The notes under the pieces: generated by a model
The model's database searches: none
Seen by the model: only the letters and a program-made list of their open reading frames with translations
Told to the model about the DNA's origin: nothing
Assembly: GCA_014240375.1 (NCBI GenBank)
Contig: JAAZXB010000001.1
Span: 58,677-116,009, forward strand
Length of the DNA: 57,333 bases
Direction of reading: 5' to 3'
DNA from: Planctomycetota bacterium
Lineage (GTDB): Bacteria; Planctomycetota; UBA8108; UBA1146
Shown: positions 7,518-16,928 of the stretch, in pieces
How the letters are laid out: every line of letters starts with the position of its first letter
Numbering within the stretch: the first letter of the stretch is position 1
Program-made: the position numbers and the translations under genes

Positions 7518-8408
7518 TCACGAATAATCGTAAAATCCGCGTCCGCTCTTTCGCCCCAGATCACCAGCGGCAACCATTCTCCGGAGCAATGGGCAGGGAC
7601 GGTACTTCGGATCTCCCAACTCATCCTGCAGCAACTCCAGAATATTGAGACAAACATCGAGTCCGATGAAATCGGCCAGGGCCAGTGGTCCCATCGGATG
7701 CCCCATCCCCAGTTTCATCACCTCGTCGATCGCCTCCCGGGTCGCGACACCTTCCATCAAGGCGTAGACCGCCTCGTTGAGCATCGGTGCGAGGATACGA
7801 TTGGCGACGAATCCTGGGTAATCCTGCGCCTCCCACGGCTCCTTGCCGAGACGACGGGAGAGTTCCAGTGTCGCTTCCACCACCGTATCGGAACTCTTGT
7901 GCCCTCGAATCACCTCGACCAACTTCATCATCGGCACCGGATTCATGAAGTGCATGCCGACAAAGGACTCCGGTCTCTCGGTGTAATTGGCCAGGCGAGT
8001 GATGGAGATGGAAGATGTATTCGATGCGATCACTCCACCCGCTACGATCTGCGCATCGAGAGCAGAAATCACCTTCTCCTTCAGTGCTTCACTTTCGGGC
8101 ACCGCTTCGATCCCCCAACTGGCACCGGCAGCGGCTTCGATTCCCGCTTCGAAGGTGATCCGGGCAAGGATCGTCTGCGCCGCATCCGCGGTGATCTTTT
8201 CCTTCTTGACCATCCTGCCGAGACTGTTTTCGATGGTTCCACGGGCTCGATCCAGAGCTCCCTCGAAGGGATCGATGATCAAGACCGCGTAACCCGCCTG
8301 TGCGAACACCTGGGCGATACCATTGCCCATCGTTCCGGCACCGACCACCGCTACCCGTTCGACCGAGTTGACCAGTTGTTGAGCGGCTTCAGAGACTTGT
8401 GAGGACAT
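7518..8408 (-). CDS. hbd: 3-hydroxybutyryl-CoA dehydrogenase
   Basis: NAD(P)-dependent oxidation of 3-hydroxyacyl-CoA to 3-ketoacyl-CoA. Rossmann motif GAGTMGNGIAQVFAQAG begins near residue 23, the catalytic His lies in GMHFMNPVP, and GFVANRIL plus GHPMGPLALADFIGLD mark the C-terminal 3HCDH domain. The ATG at 8408 is preceded by GGAAGGTGG, and the 296-residue product is normal for the single-function bacterial enzyme. The frame upstream of it has no family similarity. This is the first gene of the operon that runs down to 2746. Together with the dehydrogenase, a crotonase from elsewhere and the thiolase, it completes butyryl-CoA breakdown. Confidence 0.92.
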   Translation of the reverse strand: MSSQVSEAAQQLVNSVERVAVVGAGTMGNGIAQVFAQAGYAVLIIDPFEGALDRARGTIENSLGRMVKKEKITADAAQTILARITFEAGIEAAAGASWGIEAVPESEALKEKVISALDAQIVAGGVIASNTSSISITRLANYTERPESFVGMHFMNPVPMMKLVEVIRGHKSSDTVVEATLELSRRLGKEPWEAQDYPGFVANRILAPMLNEAVYALMEGVATREAIDEVMKLGMGHPMGPLALADFIGLDVCLNILELLQDELGDPKYRPCPLLRRMVAAGDLGRKSGRGFYDYS

Positions 8409-8580
8409 GAGACTGGTTCCACCTTCCGAATCTTGAAGACTGAGAGTGACATCGATCTCGAAGCGAGAGAAAGTCAGCAGGTAGATCGTAGGAGCCAGCG
8501 CAGCGGTGGGCAAGCGGACCGCTGATGGTCCAGCGGAGCACCCCGATCAATATCGGACCACCATCGAGCAGAATCGGATC

Positions 8581-8614
8581 AAAAGAGAAGCCCCGGGGCA
8601 GTTTGCCCCGGGGC
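8581..8614 (-). terminator. Rho-independent terminator of the M4 peptidase gene
   Basis: GCCCCGGGGCA at 8590-8600 pairs perfectly with TGCCCCGGGGC at 8604-8614 around a three-base loop. Read on the minus strand, the 11-bp stem is followed by TTCTCTTTT. It lies 33 bases after the peptidase stop codon and separates that gene from the acyl-CoA operon. The rest of 8409-8646 shows no other clear element. Confidence 0.88.
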
Positions 8615-8646
8615 CCAATAAAACCGTACTCTCCCGCTGCTGGGAA

Positions 8647-11600
8647 TCAGTTACAGGCGTCGTAGAGGACGCAATCGAGGGCGTCTGCCGTCGGGTCCGG
8701 ACCACAGAAACCGTGCGGCGCTGCCGGAGGAATGCCACCGCTGAACAGAGTGGACAGGCCGAAAATCGGATCCGCGACATTGACCAGACCGTCGTCATTG
8801 TAATCACAGGCGGAAACGCAGGAGAAACTCCCCCCGACAAACAGGCCATCGAGCAAATGGATGATGTCCGCGATATCGAATCCCGCGTCGACGTTGCAGT
8901 CCCCTCGATTGAATCCACCGGGAGCCACAGGCGTGAACAACACCGAGCCGTGGATCGGATCAGGTGCGTAGCCGCCCCCATTCACGACCACCAGATTTTC
9001 GACAGTGCTGGTTCCGATGGTACTGGCCCATTGGAGTGAGGAAGAAACTGGCACCGAGGTTCCGGCGAGAGCCGCCGCGTTGGTGTCGTAATGGACGATC
9101 AACACCTCGGTGTCACTGGTGAGTGAAAGCGTTTCGGTGCCGGGGAAACTGAACACTACACCGACGGTGATACCGCCAGGAAGGAGTGCTTCTGACATGA
9201 AGTCGGGACCATTGGAACCGTTCATCATCGCCAATGTCGGAGCCGGCTGCATGGCGACCGCCGTCATCACGCCCGGATCGTGGGCCAGCGACATCGAAAA
9301 CCCTTGGGTGTCATTGGGGAAGCCTGGATTGTCAGTTTCTTCCCCGATGGAGACCGCAGCCGTCACCGCGCCCGCGCCACTGATCTCATCGAATTCTCCA
9401 GACACCGTCGGTGCCACGAAGCGATAACCCGCCGGGGTCTCGACCTGAACTGTGCAGATGGCAGTCGCCTGAGATCCCCCACAGAAGCCGGTCACCAGAT
9501 AAGTACGCGCCCCGATCGGCGCAGAGACGTCGGTGTATTCGGTCGCTGTACCGGGCAGATTCGCCAGCAAGGAGCCATCCCGGACCAGCTGGATCTGGTC
9601 ATAGCTCTCGCCATTGATCCAACCGAGGAGTACCTCGAGTCCAGCACCCTGATTGCAGGAGATCGCAGAGATCGGATCGCAGGTACAAACCGGATCGGCG
9701 GCACAGTCCGGATCGAGGCAATCGACCAGGCTATCGAGATCGTCATCGATACCGTTGCTGCAATCTTCGGGTTGAGGTACCACCATGTCGATCTGTAACG
9801 AACCGATACCGCCCACTCCTGCGACTGCAGAACCGAAGCGTATCTTGAGCTGCTCACCTCCGGTGACTGGCAGCATCACCTCGGACGCCAGTCCACAGAA
9901 ATCTCCGTCGCAAGCGACCTGAACCAGGGCTCCGCAGTTCCCCTGGTAAACGATCAGACTCGAATCAAACCCAACTGTTCCACAGGTAGAGATGATCAGA
10001 TTGCCGTTGGAGGGCGGCTGGAAGTTGTACCAGATGTCCTGGCTCATCGTTCCGATGAATGAACCACCACAGGGAGCGACCAGATCTCCACTATCGGTAG
10101 CTCCGGAAGTATCCACCGGGTTCGAACCGATGATTGCAGTGATTGAAGTCGCACACTCATCCGCAGGGAATGGGATGCAGGAGGGATCGCCAGAGCAATC
10201 TGGATCCTCACAATCGATCAATCCATCCAGGTCGTCGTCGATTCCGTTGGTGCAATTTTCGGTGACACCGCCCACCAGAGTGAGGTCCATCGTTCCAGTA
10301 CCATTGGCGCCATCATTCCAGCCACCGACCCTGATCCTGTACTCGACGCCAGCAGTGACCGGGACATCGGAGATCAACGAGGAGAAACCGGGACAACCGG
10401 CCCCATCTCCGTTACAGGCAATTTGATCGAGGGCACCACAGGCACCGACGTAGATCGCCGCATCGGAGTCAAAGTTGATCGTGCCGCACAGGTTTACCGT
10501 CAGTAAACCATCCGAAGCGGGACTGTAGCTGTACCAGATGTCCTGGAAGAAGCCCCCGAGGAATGTGCCGGAGCATTGCGTGGGATCGGAAAGATCGATC
10601 GAATCGGTCGCTCCCACCGTATTGACACCGTTACTTCCGGTGATGGCGAGAATCGCATCGACGCACTCATCTCCATCCGCGGTGGCGACACAGGCAGGAT
10701 CGCCGACACAATCGGGATCTGCGCAATCGACCGCTCCATCGCCATCGTCATCGACACCGTTGGTGCAATCTTCTGGAGGAGTGGTGCTACATGCAGGGTC
10801 GAGAGCACAATCGGAGTCGGAACAGTCGATGAGACCGTCCCCATCGTCATCCACCCCGTTGTTGCAGACCTCTACCGGAGTTCCACCGCCGGGTGTGAAT
10901 GTGAGATCCATCTCACCAGATCCACCACTGGAACCGTAACTGCCGATCCGAATCTTGTAATTGGTTCCACCGGTCACCGGCATGTTCTCGATGATGGAGG
11001 TCCAGTTACTACATCCTGTGGCGTCGCCGTTACAGGCGACCTGGGTCAATGAGGCGCAACTGCCGGTGTAGACCACGGCATCCGTATCCCAGCTGGCGAT
11101 ATTGCAGGTCGACAGAGTCACCGTTCCATCCTGTGCAGGGGTGTAACTGAACCAGATATCCTTGGCCACCTGTCCCAGGAATGTGCCGGAGCACTGGCTC
11201 TCATCGGCCAATACTCCACTATTGGTTCCACCGCTGTTGTTGATGGGAATGATCCCCGCTGCGACCACCGTTGCAGTGACACAATCGTCATTGTCGGGCG
11301 GAGGAGGCGGTGAGCAAATACCTGCGGCATTCATCTCTACCGCGATCAATGCATTTTGAATCTGCAATGCATCATCAGAGGTGAAGGCGGATGCGGATGG
11401 CCCACCAGTTCGTGGATCATTGGGCGTGGTCCCGACCAGATCACTGGCCGCTTGATTGAACAGCGTGTACGCCTGGTTGAAATCGGATCCTGGTGTCAGG
11501 TACACGGTCAAAGTTCTGAACCACACTGCGGCCGATTTAATGGCTCCGATTCCCGTGACGGTTTGTCCGTTGAAACTCTTACCGTCGGTAACCATGGCAA

Positions 11601-12963
11601 ATGCATGATTGGGAACACCCGAACCGAAGTGCACTCCACCACCATCGAATCCAGGATCACAACTGGTGGACTCGTAGATCGGATCGAGAGCACTGGGTGG
11701 ATCCCCCTTGCATTGAGGGGACCACATGTCGCGGATCGCTCCGAGAGAACTGTCCTCGCCCATCAACCAGCGCACGGAAGAATCACCGCATCCGGTGCGT
11801 CCGGTGTTGGGTGTATCGGTGCCACCTCCGGTCGGGCTGGGGGGCCATGGGGTGCCACCGGGAGTTCCCGCTTCGGAAGCATTACCATTCCACAGATCGA
11901 TCAGTTCACCGAACACGTCGGAGAAGGACTCGTTGAGCTGCCCCGATTGATTCTGATAGATCAGGTCTGCGGTGTAATCGGTCAATCCATGGCCGAATTC
12001 ATGCCCGACGATATCGTCGGTTCCCAGTCCGTTACAGAACGCAGTACCCGATCCATTCCAGATCGCATTGGGACAGATCCCATCGTTCCAGTTGGCCGTG
12101 GCCACCAGAGCATTACCCGAACCATTGAGGCTGTCTCGATTCAGTCCAGCACTCAGCAACTGGTAAAAATCTCCGGTGAAGTCATAAATGGCATCGACAT
12201 TGGCGTCACCTGTCGCGGCGCCACCTTCAGTCCTGGCGAGGATCCCCGGCAGTCCACCACCAGAGCCATCGTAGACCTGGCGATTGATCGCCGAATGCAC
12301 TGCAGGCCAGGAATCGACCAGTTCTCCATCGATGGCATCGATCAAAACATGCTGCGGCAGAACACGCTCCGAGCCGATCACCATGTGCCATACCAGGTGC
12401 ACCTGGCCATCGGAAGGATCTCCGTACCAGCGGGGATCGACGATCACCAGCTTCTCTTCGAGAGTTTGTGGATTTTCAATCTTCATCTCTCCCGCGGCGA
12501 GAAAGATCGCATCTTCGAGCGAGAAATCGGGCTTGGTCGGGACCTGACTGCGGATCGGGTAAAAGTCTCCGTTGACCGCAAGAAAGCGACCTTGAGGATC
12601 CTGGTGCACGATCAACTGACCGGTGAGTACCTCGATGCCGCGATAGATCTGCTGATACCGATGATGAACATTACCCAGATCGCACAGCGAGGTGCTAATG
12701 CGACGAAGTTCAGAAGATGCATCGGTAATCCCAAAAAGTCGCCCGTGAATGGAGAAAATTGAGATCGGGTCGAGCCGATCTTCAATCCCTGGAATCGGCG
12801 CTCCATCTGGCCCCGTGATGAGGCTAGCGAGCCCGGTGATCCGGGAGCTCTCGATCTGGAGTTCAGTGACTCCTGGTTGGCGATCCTCGAAGACCTGAGC
12901 CAGCGAGGATGCTCCCAGGAGGAAACATGCGGCGACAGCCGCCAGGAACCTGGGCAAGGACAT
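8647..12963 (-). CDS. Secreted M4 (thermolysin-type) metallopeptidase with calcium-repeat, PPC-like, cohesin-like and dockerin modules
   Basis: 1438 residues. A Sec signal peptide (MSLPRFLAAV..., cut near SLAQ-VF) follows ATG 12963 and AAAGGGGA. Residues about 25-220 are an FTP-type propeptide. The peptidase domain (about 225-550) has zinc ligands in HEFGH (321-325), the third ligand Glu in NESFSD (345), and GGVHFGSGVPNHAF with the transition-state His. Three PPC/CUB-like beta domains follow (about 556-692, 763-898, 935-1060), each with CSGTFxG...DIWxxY or a variant. They alternate with four Asp-rich repeats of the form NGxDDDxDGxxDCxDxDC. A Fn3-like stretch, a cohesin-like domain (about 1185-1345) and a dockerin repeat pair (1352-1438: GDCNVDAGFDIAD and CDYNDDGLVNVAD) end the protein. 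Such architecture suggests an extracellular or cell-surface protease. Cleavage target unknown. Confidence 0.9.
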   Translation of the reverse strand: MSLPRFLAAVAACFLLGASSLAQVFEDRQPGVTELQIESSRITGLASLITGPDGAPIPGIEDRLDPISIFSIHGRLFGITDASSELRRISTSLCDLGNVHHRYQQIYRGIEVLTGQLIVHQDPQGRFLAVNGDFYPIRSQVPTKPDFSLEDAIFLAAGEMKIENPQTLEEKLVIVDPRWYGDPSDGQVHLVWHMVIGSERVLPQHVLIDAIDGELVDSWPAVHSAINRQVYDGSGGGLPGILARTEGGAATGDANVDAIYDFTGDFYQLLSAGLNRDSLNGSGNALVATANWNDGICPNAIWNGSGTAFCNGLGTDDIVGHEFGHGLTDYTADLIYQNQSGQLNESFSDVFGELIDLWNGNASEAGTPGGTPWPPSPTGGGTDTPNTGRTGCGDSSVRWLMGEDSSLGAIRDMWSPQCKGDPPSALDPIYESTSCDPGFDGGGVHFGSGVPNHAFAMVTDGKSFNGQTVTGIGAIKSAAVWFRTLTVYLTPGSDFNQAYTLFNQAASDLVGTTPNDPRTGGPSASAFTSDDALQIQNALIAVEMNAAGICSPPPPPDNDDCVTATVVAAGIIPINNSGGTNSGVLADESQCSGTFLGQVAKDIWFSYTPAQDGTVTLSTCNIASWDTDAVVYTGSCASLTQVACNGDATGCSNWTSIIENMPVTGGTNYKIRIGSYGSSGGSGEMDLTFTPGGGTPVEVCNNGVDDDGDGLIDCSDSDCALDPACSTTPPEDCTNGVDDDGDGAVDCADPDCVGDPACVATADGDECVDAILAITGSNGVNTVGATDSIDLSDPTQCSGTFLGGFFQDIWYSYSPASDGLLTVNLCGTINFDSDAAIYVGACGALDQIACNGDGAGCPGFSSLISDVPVTAGVEYRIRVGGWNDGANGTGTMDLTLVGGVTENCTNGIDDDLDGLIDCEDPDCSGDPSCIPFPADECATSITAIIGSNPVDTSGATDSGDLVAPCGGSFIGTMSQDIWYNFQPPSNGNLIISTCGTVGFDSSLIVYQGNCGALVQVACDGDFCGLASEVMLPVTGGEQLKIRFGSAVAGVGGIGSLQIDMVVPQPEDCSNGIDDDLDSLVDCLDPDCAADPVCTCDPISAISCNQGAGLEVLLGWINGESYDQIQLVRDGSLLANLPGTATEYTDVSAPIGARTYLVTGFCGGSQATAICTVQVETPAGYRFVAPTVSGEFDEISGAGAVTAAVSIGEETDNPGFPNDTQGFSMSLAHDPGVMTAVAMQPAPTLAMMNGSNGPDFMSEALLPGGITVGVVFSFPGTETLSLTSDTEVLIVHYDTNAAALAGTSVPVSSSLQWASTIGTSTVENLVVVNGGGYAPDPIHGSVLFTPVAPGGFNRGDCNVDAGFDIADIIHLLDGLFVGGSFSCVSACDYNDDGLVNVADPIFGLSTLFSGGIPPAAPHGFCGPDPTADALDCVLYDACN

Positions 12964-13479
12964 GACGTCCCCTTTCTGAATTCCCGAAACGACCAGACTT
13001 ATTTCTGATCCAACGGGATGTGGCACAGTACCCAAACCTATCGGGTACGAGATTTTGATAATTTGAGGGTGACTGGCGAGAAACTTCTGGCTCTGGGATA
13101 TCGCACCCGCTCACGCTAAAGCGGGGACCCAGTGGGATGAGAACTGGAAGTGAACGAGGAATCAGTGGAGAAAGAGACGGTGTCGAGCCAGATGCCATCT
13201 GCCCGATCCATTGCGGAACAGGGTTCCAGCACCATGCCTCATTGATGATATATCGTATCCTCATGACCAATTCGCAGAACTCGGACCGGATCCGTGATCC
13301 TGCCATCCCATCCCTCAAGAGCAACAGAACGCCCCATCTGGACACGGGTTCCAGACGGCAACCAAGCGTTCACTTACCCATAGATCCGGAACGGATGGAA
13401 AGTCGGACCACTGTTTTTAAAAAAAAATCCGGTTCGAGTGGATGTGCTGTAAAACAGTGCCAGAACCGAGGAGGAAACA
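12964..13479. other. Divergent intergenic region, 516 bp
   Basis: Separates the peptidase gene (leftward) from the ABC exporter operon (rightward) and must hold both promoters. I see a T5A9 tract at 13414-13427, about 50 bases before the exporter start, and no convincing consensus promoter, riboswitch or small gene. The open frames across it have no recognisable coding character. Confidence 0.5.
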
Positions 13480-14475
13480 GTGATCAAGGTTCAGGATCTC
13501 AGAAAAATCTTCAAAGTTCACCGTAAGCAGCCCGGGTTCGCCGCGTCGGTGAAGTCCTTGATCCGACGTGACTGGATCGACAAGGTGGCGGTCACAGGAT
13601 CGACCTTCGAGGTCAATGAGGGCGAAATCGTCGGGCTCATAGGCGCCAACGGAGCGGGCAAGACCACCCTGGTGAAGATGCTATCTGGCATCATCCATCC
13701 CACTTCCGGGAAAGCCGAAGTACTCGGTCATGTTCCGTGGAAGCGTGAAGACGCTTTCCGGCGCCAGATCGCGCTGATCATGGGTCAAAAAGCCCAGTTG
13801 TGGTGGGATCTGCCCGGTGCGGATTGCTTCGAGTTGCTAAGGGAGATCTACCAGATTCCGCCAGAGCAGTACCGCAAGACACTCGATAAACTGTCAGAAA
13901 TGCTCCAGATCGGCGACGAGATGAACATCCAACTCCGCCGGCTATCGCTTGGCGAACGGATGAAGATGGAGTTGATCGCAGCACTGCTCCACTCCCCGAG
14001 GGTGGTGTATCTCGATGAACCGACGATCGGCCTCGACATCACCACGCAGAGGTCTGTGCGAGATTTCCTGCTCGACTACCGGCAAAAAAATGCACCGGCA
14101 ATGATCTTGACGAGCCATTACATGGAGGACATCGAGCGACTCTGCGAGCGAATCATCATCATTCGCGAGGGAGAGATCGTCTATGACGGAAGCCTGGACC
14201 GGGTGATGCGAGAGTACGCCCCCTACAAACAGCTCCGATTGAATGTACATCGCAACTCGACGAATCCTCTGAACGCCGCTTCACTGCAAGAGATGGGCAA
14301 GGTAGTCGAATGTGACCCCGGCTCGTTATGCTTGCGTGTAGCCCGAGATAAGGTCCCAGAAGTCGCTGCCGAGTTACTTCGGAAATTCTCGGTCATCGAT
14401 CTTTCCATCGAGGATCCAGAGATCGGCGACACCATCGAGAGAATCATGGCTGGCAAGGCGGATGAAACTCGATGA
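13480..14475 (+). CDS. ABC transporter ATP-binding protein (ABC-2 exporter)
   Basis: 331-residue ATPase of the NatA/ABC-2 exporter class. Walker A GANGAGKTTLVKM lies near residue 55, the signature is LSLGERMKMELIAALLHSP, Walker B is VVYLDEPTIGLD, and the H-loop is LTSHYMED. The GTG start at 13480 follows GAGGAGGAAA. The C-terminal 80 residues are an accessory domain seen in this subgroup. Its last codons overlap the first permease gene by four bases, so ATPase and two permeases form one operon. The DUF990-type permeases suggest a heterodimeric exporter. Related systems handle drugs, exopolysaccharide or ions, and the substrate here is not evident. Confidence 0.93.
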   Translation: MIKVQDLRKIFKVHRKQPGFAASVKSLIRRDWIDKVAVTGSTFEVNEGEIVGLIGANGAGKTTLVKMLSGIIHPTSGKAEVLGHVPWKREDAFRRQIALIMGQKAQLWWDLPGADCFELLREIYQIPPEQYRKTLDKLSEMLQIGDEMNIQLRRLSLGERMKMELIAALLHSPRVVYLDEPTIGLDITTQRSVRDFLLDYRQKNAPAMILTSHYMEDIERLCERIIIIREGEIVYDGSLDRVMREYAPYKQLRLNVHRNSTNPLNAASLQEMGKVVECDPGSLCLRVARDKVPEVAAELLRKFSVIDLSIEDPEIGDTIERIMAGKADETR

Positions 14476-15284
14476 GTCCCTCGCTCTTCTTCCACCTGGT
14501 TCTCGTAGAAACCAAGAAGTTGATGAGTTATCGAGTCGATTTCTGGATCACCATGGTGGTAGCCCTGGTGGTGAATCTGGTGATTCTCTGGGCACTGTGG
14601 GAAGCCATCTTTGCCGAATCGGGCAAGGAACTGATCGGTGGCTGGGATCTGAATGGGATCCTCGCCTACGGAGTGATGGTTTTCTTGACCGGGCGCATCG
14701 TACGCGGTGGCGACCTGCAGATGACCGTTGCGACCGACATCTATGACGGGGCGTTGAGCCGTTACCTGCTCTACCCTCGACACTATCCCTTCATCAAGTA
14801 CGCCCAGCAGGTCGGCAACATCCTGCCAGATCTGTTTCAGTCATTGATGATGGGACTGGTGGCCATTCCACTGCTGGGAATCTCCACCACCGCAGATGTC
14901 ACACCGCTGAGCCTGCTGATGGCGATCCCCTCGATCCTTGTGGCTCACCTGCTGTTCTTCCTGATGAGCCTCACTCCCCAGTACATCGCTTTTTGGGCCG
15001 ACAATGTCTGGAGCCTGTCAGTGATGTTGCGTTTCGTGACGATGCTTCTGGGTGGAGCAATGCTGCCACTGACTCTCTTTCCGGAATCGATCCAGGTCGT
15101 TCTCCACTGGTTGCCATTTTCATATCTGTTTGAATTTCCGACCCTGGTAGCCCTGGGAAAGATCGACCTCCTCACGTGGCTCGAGGGAATCTGTTACTGC
15201 TTGCTCTGGAGTTTGCTGATCGGTTTGCTGTCGATACCCGTGTGGCGCAGAGGTGATCTTCGATACACAGGGGTGGGTATCTGA
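14472..15284 (+). CDS. ABC-2 family permease (DUF990-like), subunit 1
   Basis: 270-residue integral membrane protein with about six hydrophobic segments: VVALVVNLVILWALW, LAYGVMVFLTG, SLMMGLVAIPLLG, LSLLMAIPSILVAHLLFFLM, MLRFVTMLLGGAMLPLTLFP and ICYCLLWSLLIGLLSIPVW. The N-terminal MSYRVDFWI resembles YRMDFWF in subunit 2, showing that the two permeases are homologous. The ATG overlaps the ATPase stop (ATGA), and its own stop shares one base with the next start (TGATG), so synthesis of the three subunits is coupled. It forms the membrane pore with the next gene product. Transported substrate is unknown. Confidence 0.9.
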   Translation: MSPSLFFHLVLVETKKLMSYRVDFWITMVVALVVNLVILWALWEAIFAESGKELIGGWDLNGILAYGVMVFLTGRIVRGGDLQMTVATDIYDGALSRYLLYPRHYPFIKYAQQVGNILPDLFQSLMMGLVAIPLLGISTTADVTPLSLLMAIPSILVAHLLFFLMSLTPQYIAFWADNVWSLSVMLRFVTMLLGGAMLPLTLFPESIQVVLHWLPFSYLFEFPTLVALGKIDLLTWLEGICYCLLWSLLIGLLSIPVWRRGDLRYTGVGI

Positions 15285-16072
15285 TGAGTCGATACTTGCG
15301 TCTCTATCTCCAGTTCCTCAAGTTCTCCTTCAGCCGCTCGCTCGAGTACAGGATGGATTTCTGGTTTCGCATCGTCATGGATTGCATGTTCTACGTGGTG
15401 GAGTTGATCTTCTTCACGATCCTCTACCAGCATACAGATATGCTCGGCGGCTGGAATTACGATCAGATCCTCATCTTCGTCTCTGGATTCCTGGTCATCG
15501 ACGCGATTCACATGACCGTATTCAGTAACAATATGTGGTGGATGCCGATCCTGGTGAACAAGGGAGATCTCGACTATTACGTGGTGAGGCCGGTCTCCTC
15601 CCTCTTCTTCCTCAGTTTGCGAGACTTTGCCGCCAACTCTTTCCTGAATCTGATCATCGCCTCGGGAATCCTCTGCTGGTCGATCCTTCGCTATCCCGGC
15701 GAACTGGAAACTACGAACCTGATCTGGTTCCTGTTCCTGCTCCTCAATGGAGCATTCCTTCATTACATCTTGCAGATGTTCTTCCAGATTCCAGTCTTCT
15801 GGACTCACACCAACCGTGGACTGGTGACCGCATTCTTCTCTGCCACAAAATTGATGGAACGTCCCGATATGATCTATTCCATCTGGACTCGCAGAATCTT
15901 GATGACGATCTTTCCTGCACTGCTGGTCATCGCCTTGCCATCGAGAATACTATTCGAAGGACCCGACCCACTATTGATCTCCTGGGTTCTCGGCGTGACC
16001 GCCTGCTCATTCCTGGGAATGCGGGCCTTCTGGAACCTGGCGATGCGCCACTACTCGAGCGCATCTTCCTAG
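15284..16072 (+). CDS. ABC-2 family permease (DUF990-like), subunit 2
   Basis: 262 residues, with hydrophobic segments including CMFYVVELIFFTILY, LIFVSGFLVIDAIHM, LNLIIASGILCWSIL, LIWFLFLLLNGAFLHYILQM and TIFPALLVIALPS. The first 30 residues (YLQFLKFSFSRSLEYRMDFWF) are typical of DUF990 ABC-2 permeases, which pair as two different subunits with one ATPase. It is the last gene of the exporter operon. Its 3' end overlaps the SGNH hydrolase gene on the opposite strand by four bases, so transcription of the two genes converges with no intergenic terminator. Confidence 0.9.
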   Translation: MSRYLRLYLQFLKFSFSRSLEYRMDFWFRIVMDCMFYVVELIFFTILYQHTDMLGGWNYDQILIFVSGFLVIDAIHMTVFSNNMWWMPILVNKGDLDYYVVRPVSSLFFLSLRDFAANSFLNLIIASGILCWSILRYPGELETTNLIWFLFLLLNGAFLHYILQMFFQIPVFWTHTNRGLVTAFFSATKLMERPDMIYSIWTRRILMTIFPALLVIALPSRILFEGPDPLLISWVLGVTACSFLGMRAFWNLAMRHYSSASS

Positions 16073-16767
16073 TCGCCCGAGCTGGAGTTCATCGTCAGTG
16101 CCTGGTCGATCGCTTCGATGACCTTCTTTGCCAGTTCTTCACGTCCCTCAGGTTTGAAATGAACATCACCCGGGGCTCGGAATAATTTCGGATCCAATTT
16201 GCTACTGACTGCATGAAGATCGTTGATGGGAATCTTGTACTTCTTCATCAATTTCTGAGCGACCCGGTTATAGCGGATGTCGTCACCGACGAATCGCCCC
16301 TTCTCCCCCTCTGGAACCCGCGTGATGCTGGCCCAGATCAGTCGAGCCTTGGTCTTCTGGAGGCGCAAGATCAACTTCTCGAGATTGATCCCGTACTGCT
16401 GTAGCGACAGGGTGACCTGCCCCTTCTCTTTCCCCTGCTTGCGACTCCCGGGAGGATCTCGATAGCAGAGATCCCACAATCCCCAGTTGAAGTGGATCAC
16501 ATCCCAGTTTTCGTCACCCAGCCACTGATCGATCTTCTTCAAACCGGTACCGGTGTGTTGAGCATTACCGGGATTGTGAATCACCGTCGCTCGGTCGCGC
16601 AGGGCCTTTTGCACGAAGGGTGTATATCCGATGGAGATGGAGTCTCCGATGATCAACACCCTGGGGAGCGGTGCGTTCTCGCCCGGATCCTGCGGGGTTT
16701 TCGAGTCCGCTTGCAGAGAAGAAGCAGCGCCCCAGCAAAGCAAGATCAAGATCGATAACAGTCTCAT
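16069..16767 (-). CDS. Secreted SGNH/GDSL-family hydrolase
   Basis: 232 residues beginning with a signal peptide (MRLLSILILLCWGAASSLQA). The ATG at 16767 is chosen because AGGAG lies seven bases before it. The longer frame to 16812 lacks a ribosome site and would mask the signal. Block I GDSISIGY carries the nucleophilic Ser, the oxyanion Gly and Asn are probably in NPGNAQHTGTG and NWGLWD, and the Asp-His pair is in GDVHFKPEG. SGNH hydrolases act as esterases or lipases, often on acetylated polysaccharides. Secretion fits a role on extracellular carbohydrate, but the substrate is unknown. Confidence 0.85.
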   Translation of the reverse strand: MRLLSILILLCWGAASSLQADSKTPQDPGENAPLPRVLIIGDSISIGYTPFVQKALRDRATVIHNPGNAQHTGTGLKKIDQWLGDENWDVIHFNWGLWDLCYRDPPGSRKQGKEKGQVTLSLQQYGINLEKLILRLQKTKARLIWASITRVPEGEKGRFVGDDIRYNRVAQKLMKKYKIPINDLHAVSSKLDPKLFRAPGDVHFKPEGREELAKKVIEAIDQALTMNSSSGD

Positions 16768-16846
16768 TTGGTACTCCTGACTCAGATCAAACCCAATCGA
16801 GGCCAATTCCACTCACAAGAACCACGATACAATTCTGATTCGGATG

Positions 16847-16880
16847 AAAATAGCCCTCGCAACCAAGGTCACGAGGGCTA
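16847..16880 (-). terminator. Rho-independent terminator after the Gfo/Idh/MocA gene
   Basis: TAGCCCTCG at 16851-16859 is the exact reverse complement of CGAGGGCTA at 16872-16880. On the minus strand the 9-bp stem is followed by TTTTC. It lies about 50 bases past the oxidoreductase stop codon, before the SGNH hydrolase gene. Confidence 0.78.
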
Positions 16881-16928
16881 CGCGGGTCACGGTGCGCCCG
16901 GAGGCACACCGCCTGATGCCAGAATTAG

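Noticed and set aside
10050..10140. SGAT sequence in the M4 peptidase as an ApbE flavinylation site
   Set aside because: It lies in a PPC-like beta domain repeat (a parallel position in the preceding domain reads VGAT) and no FMN-bind domain surrounds it.
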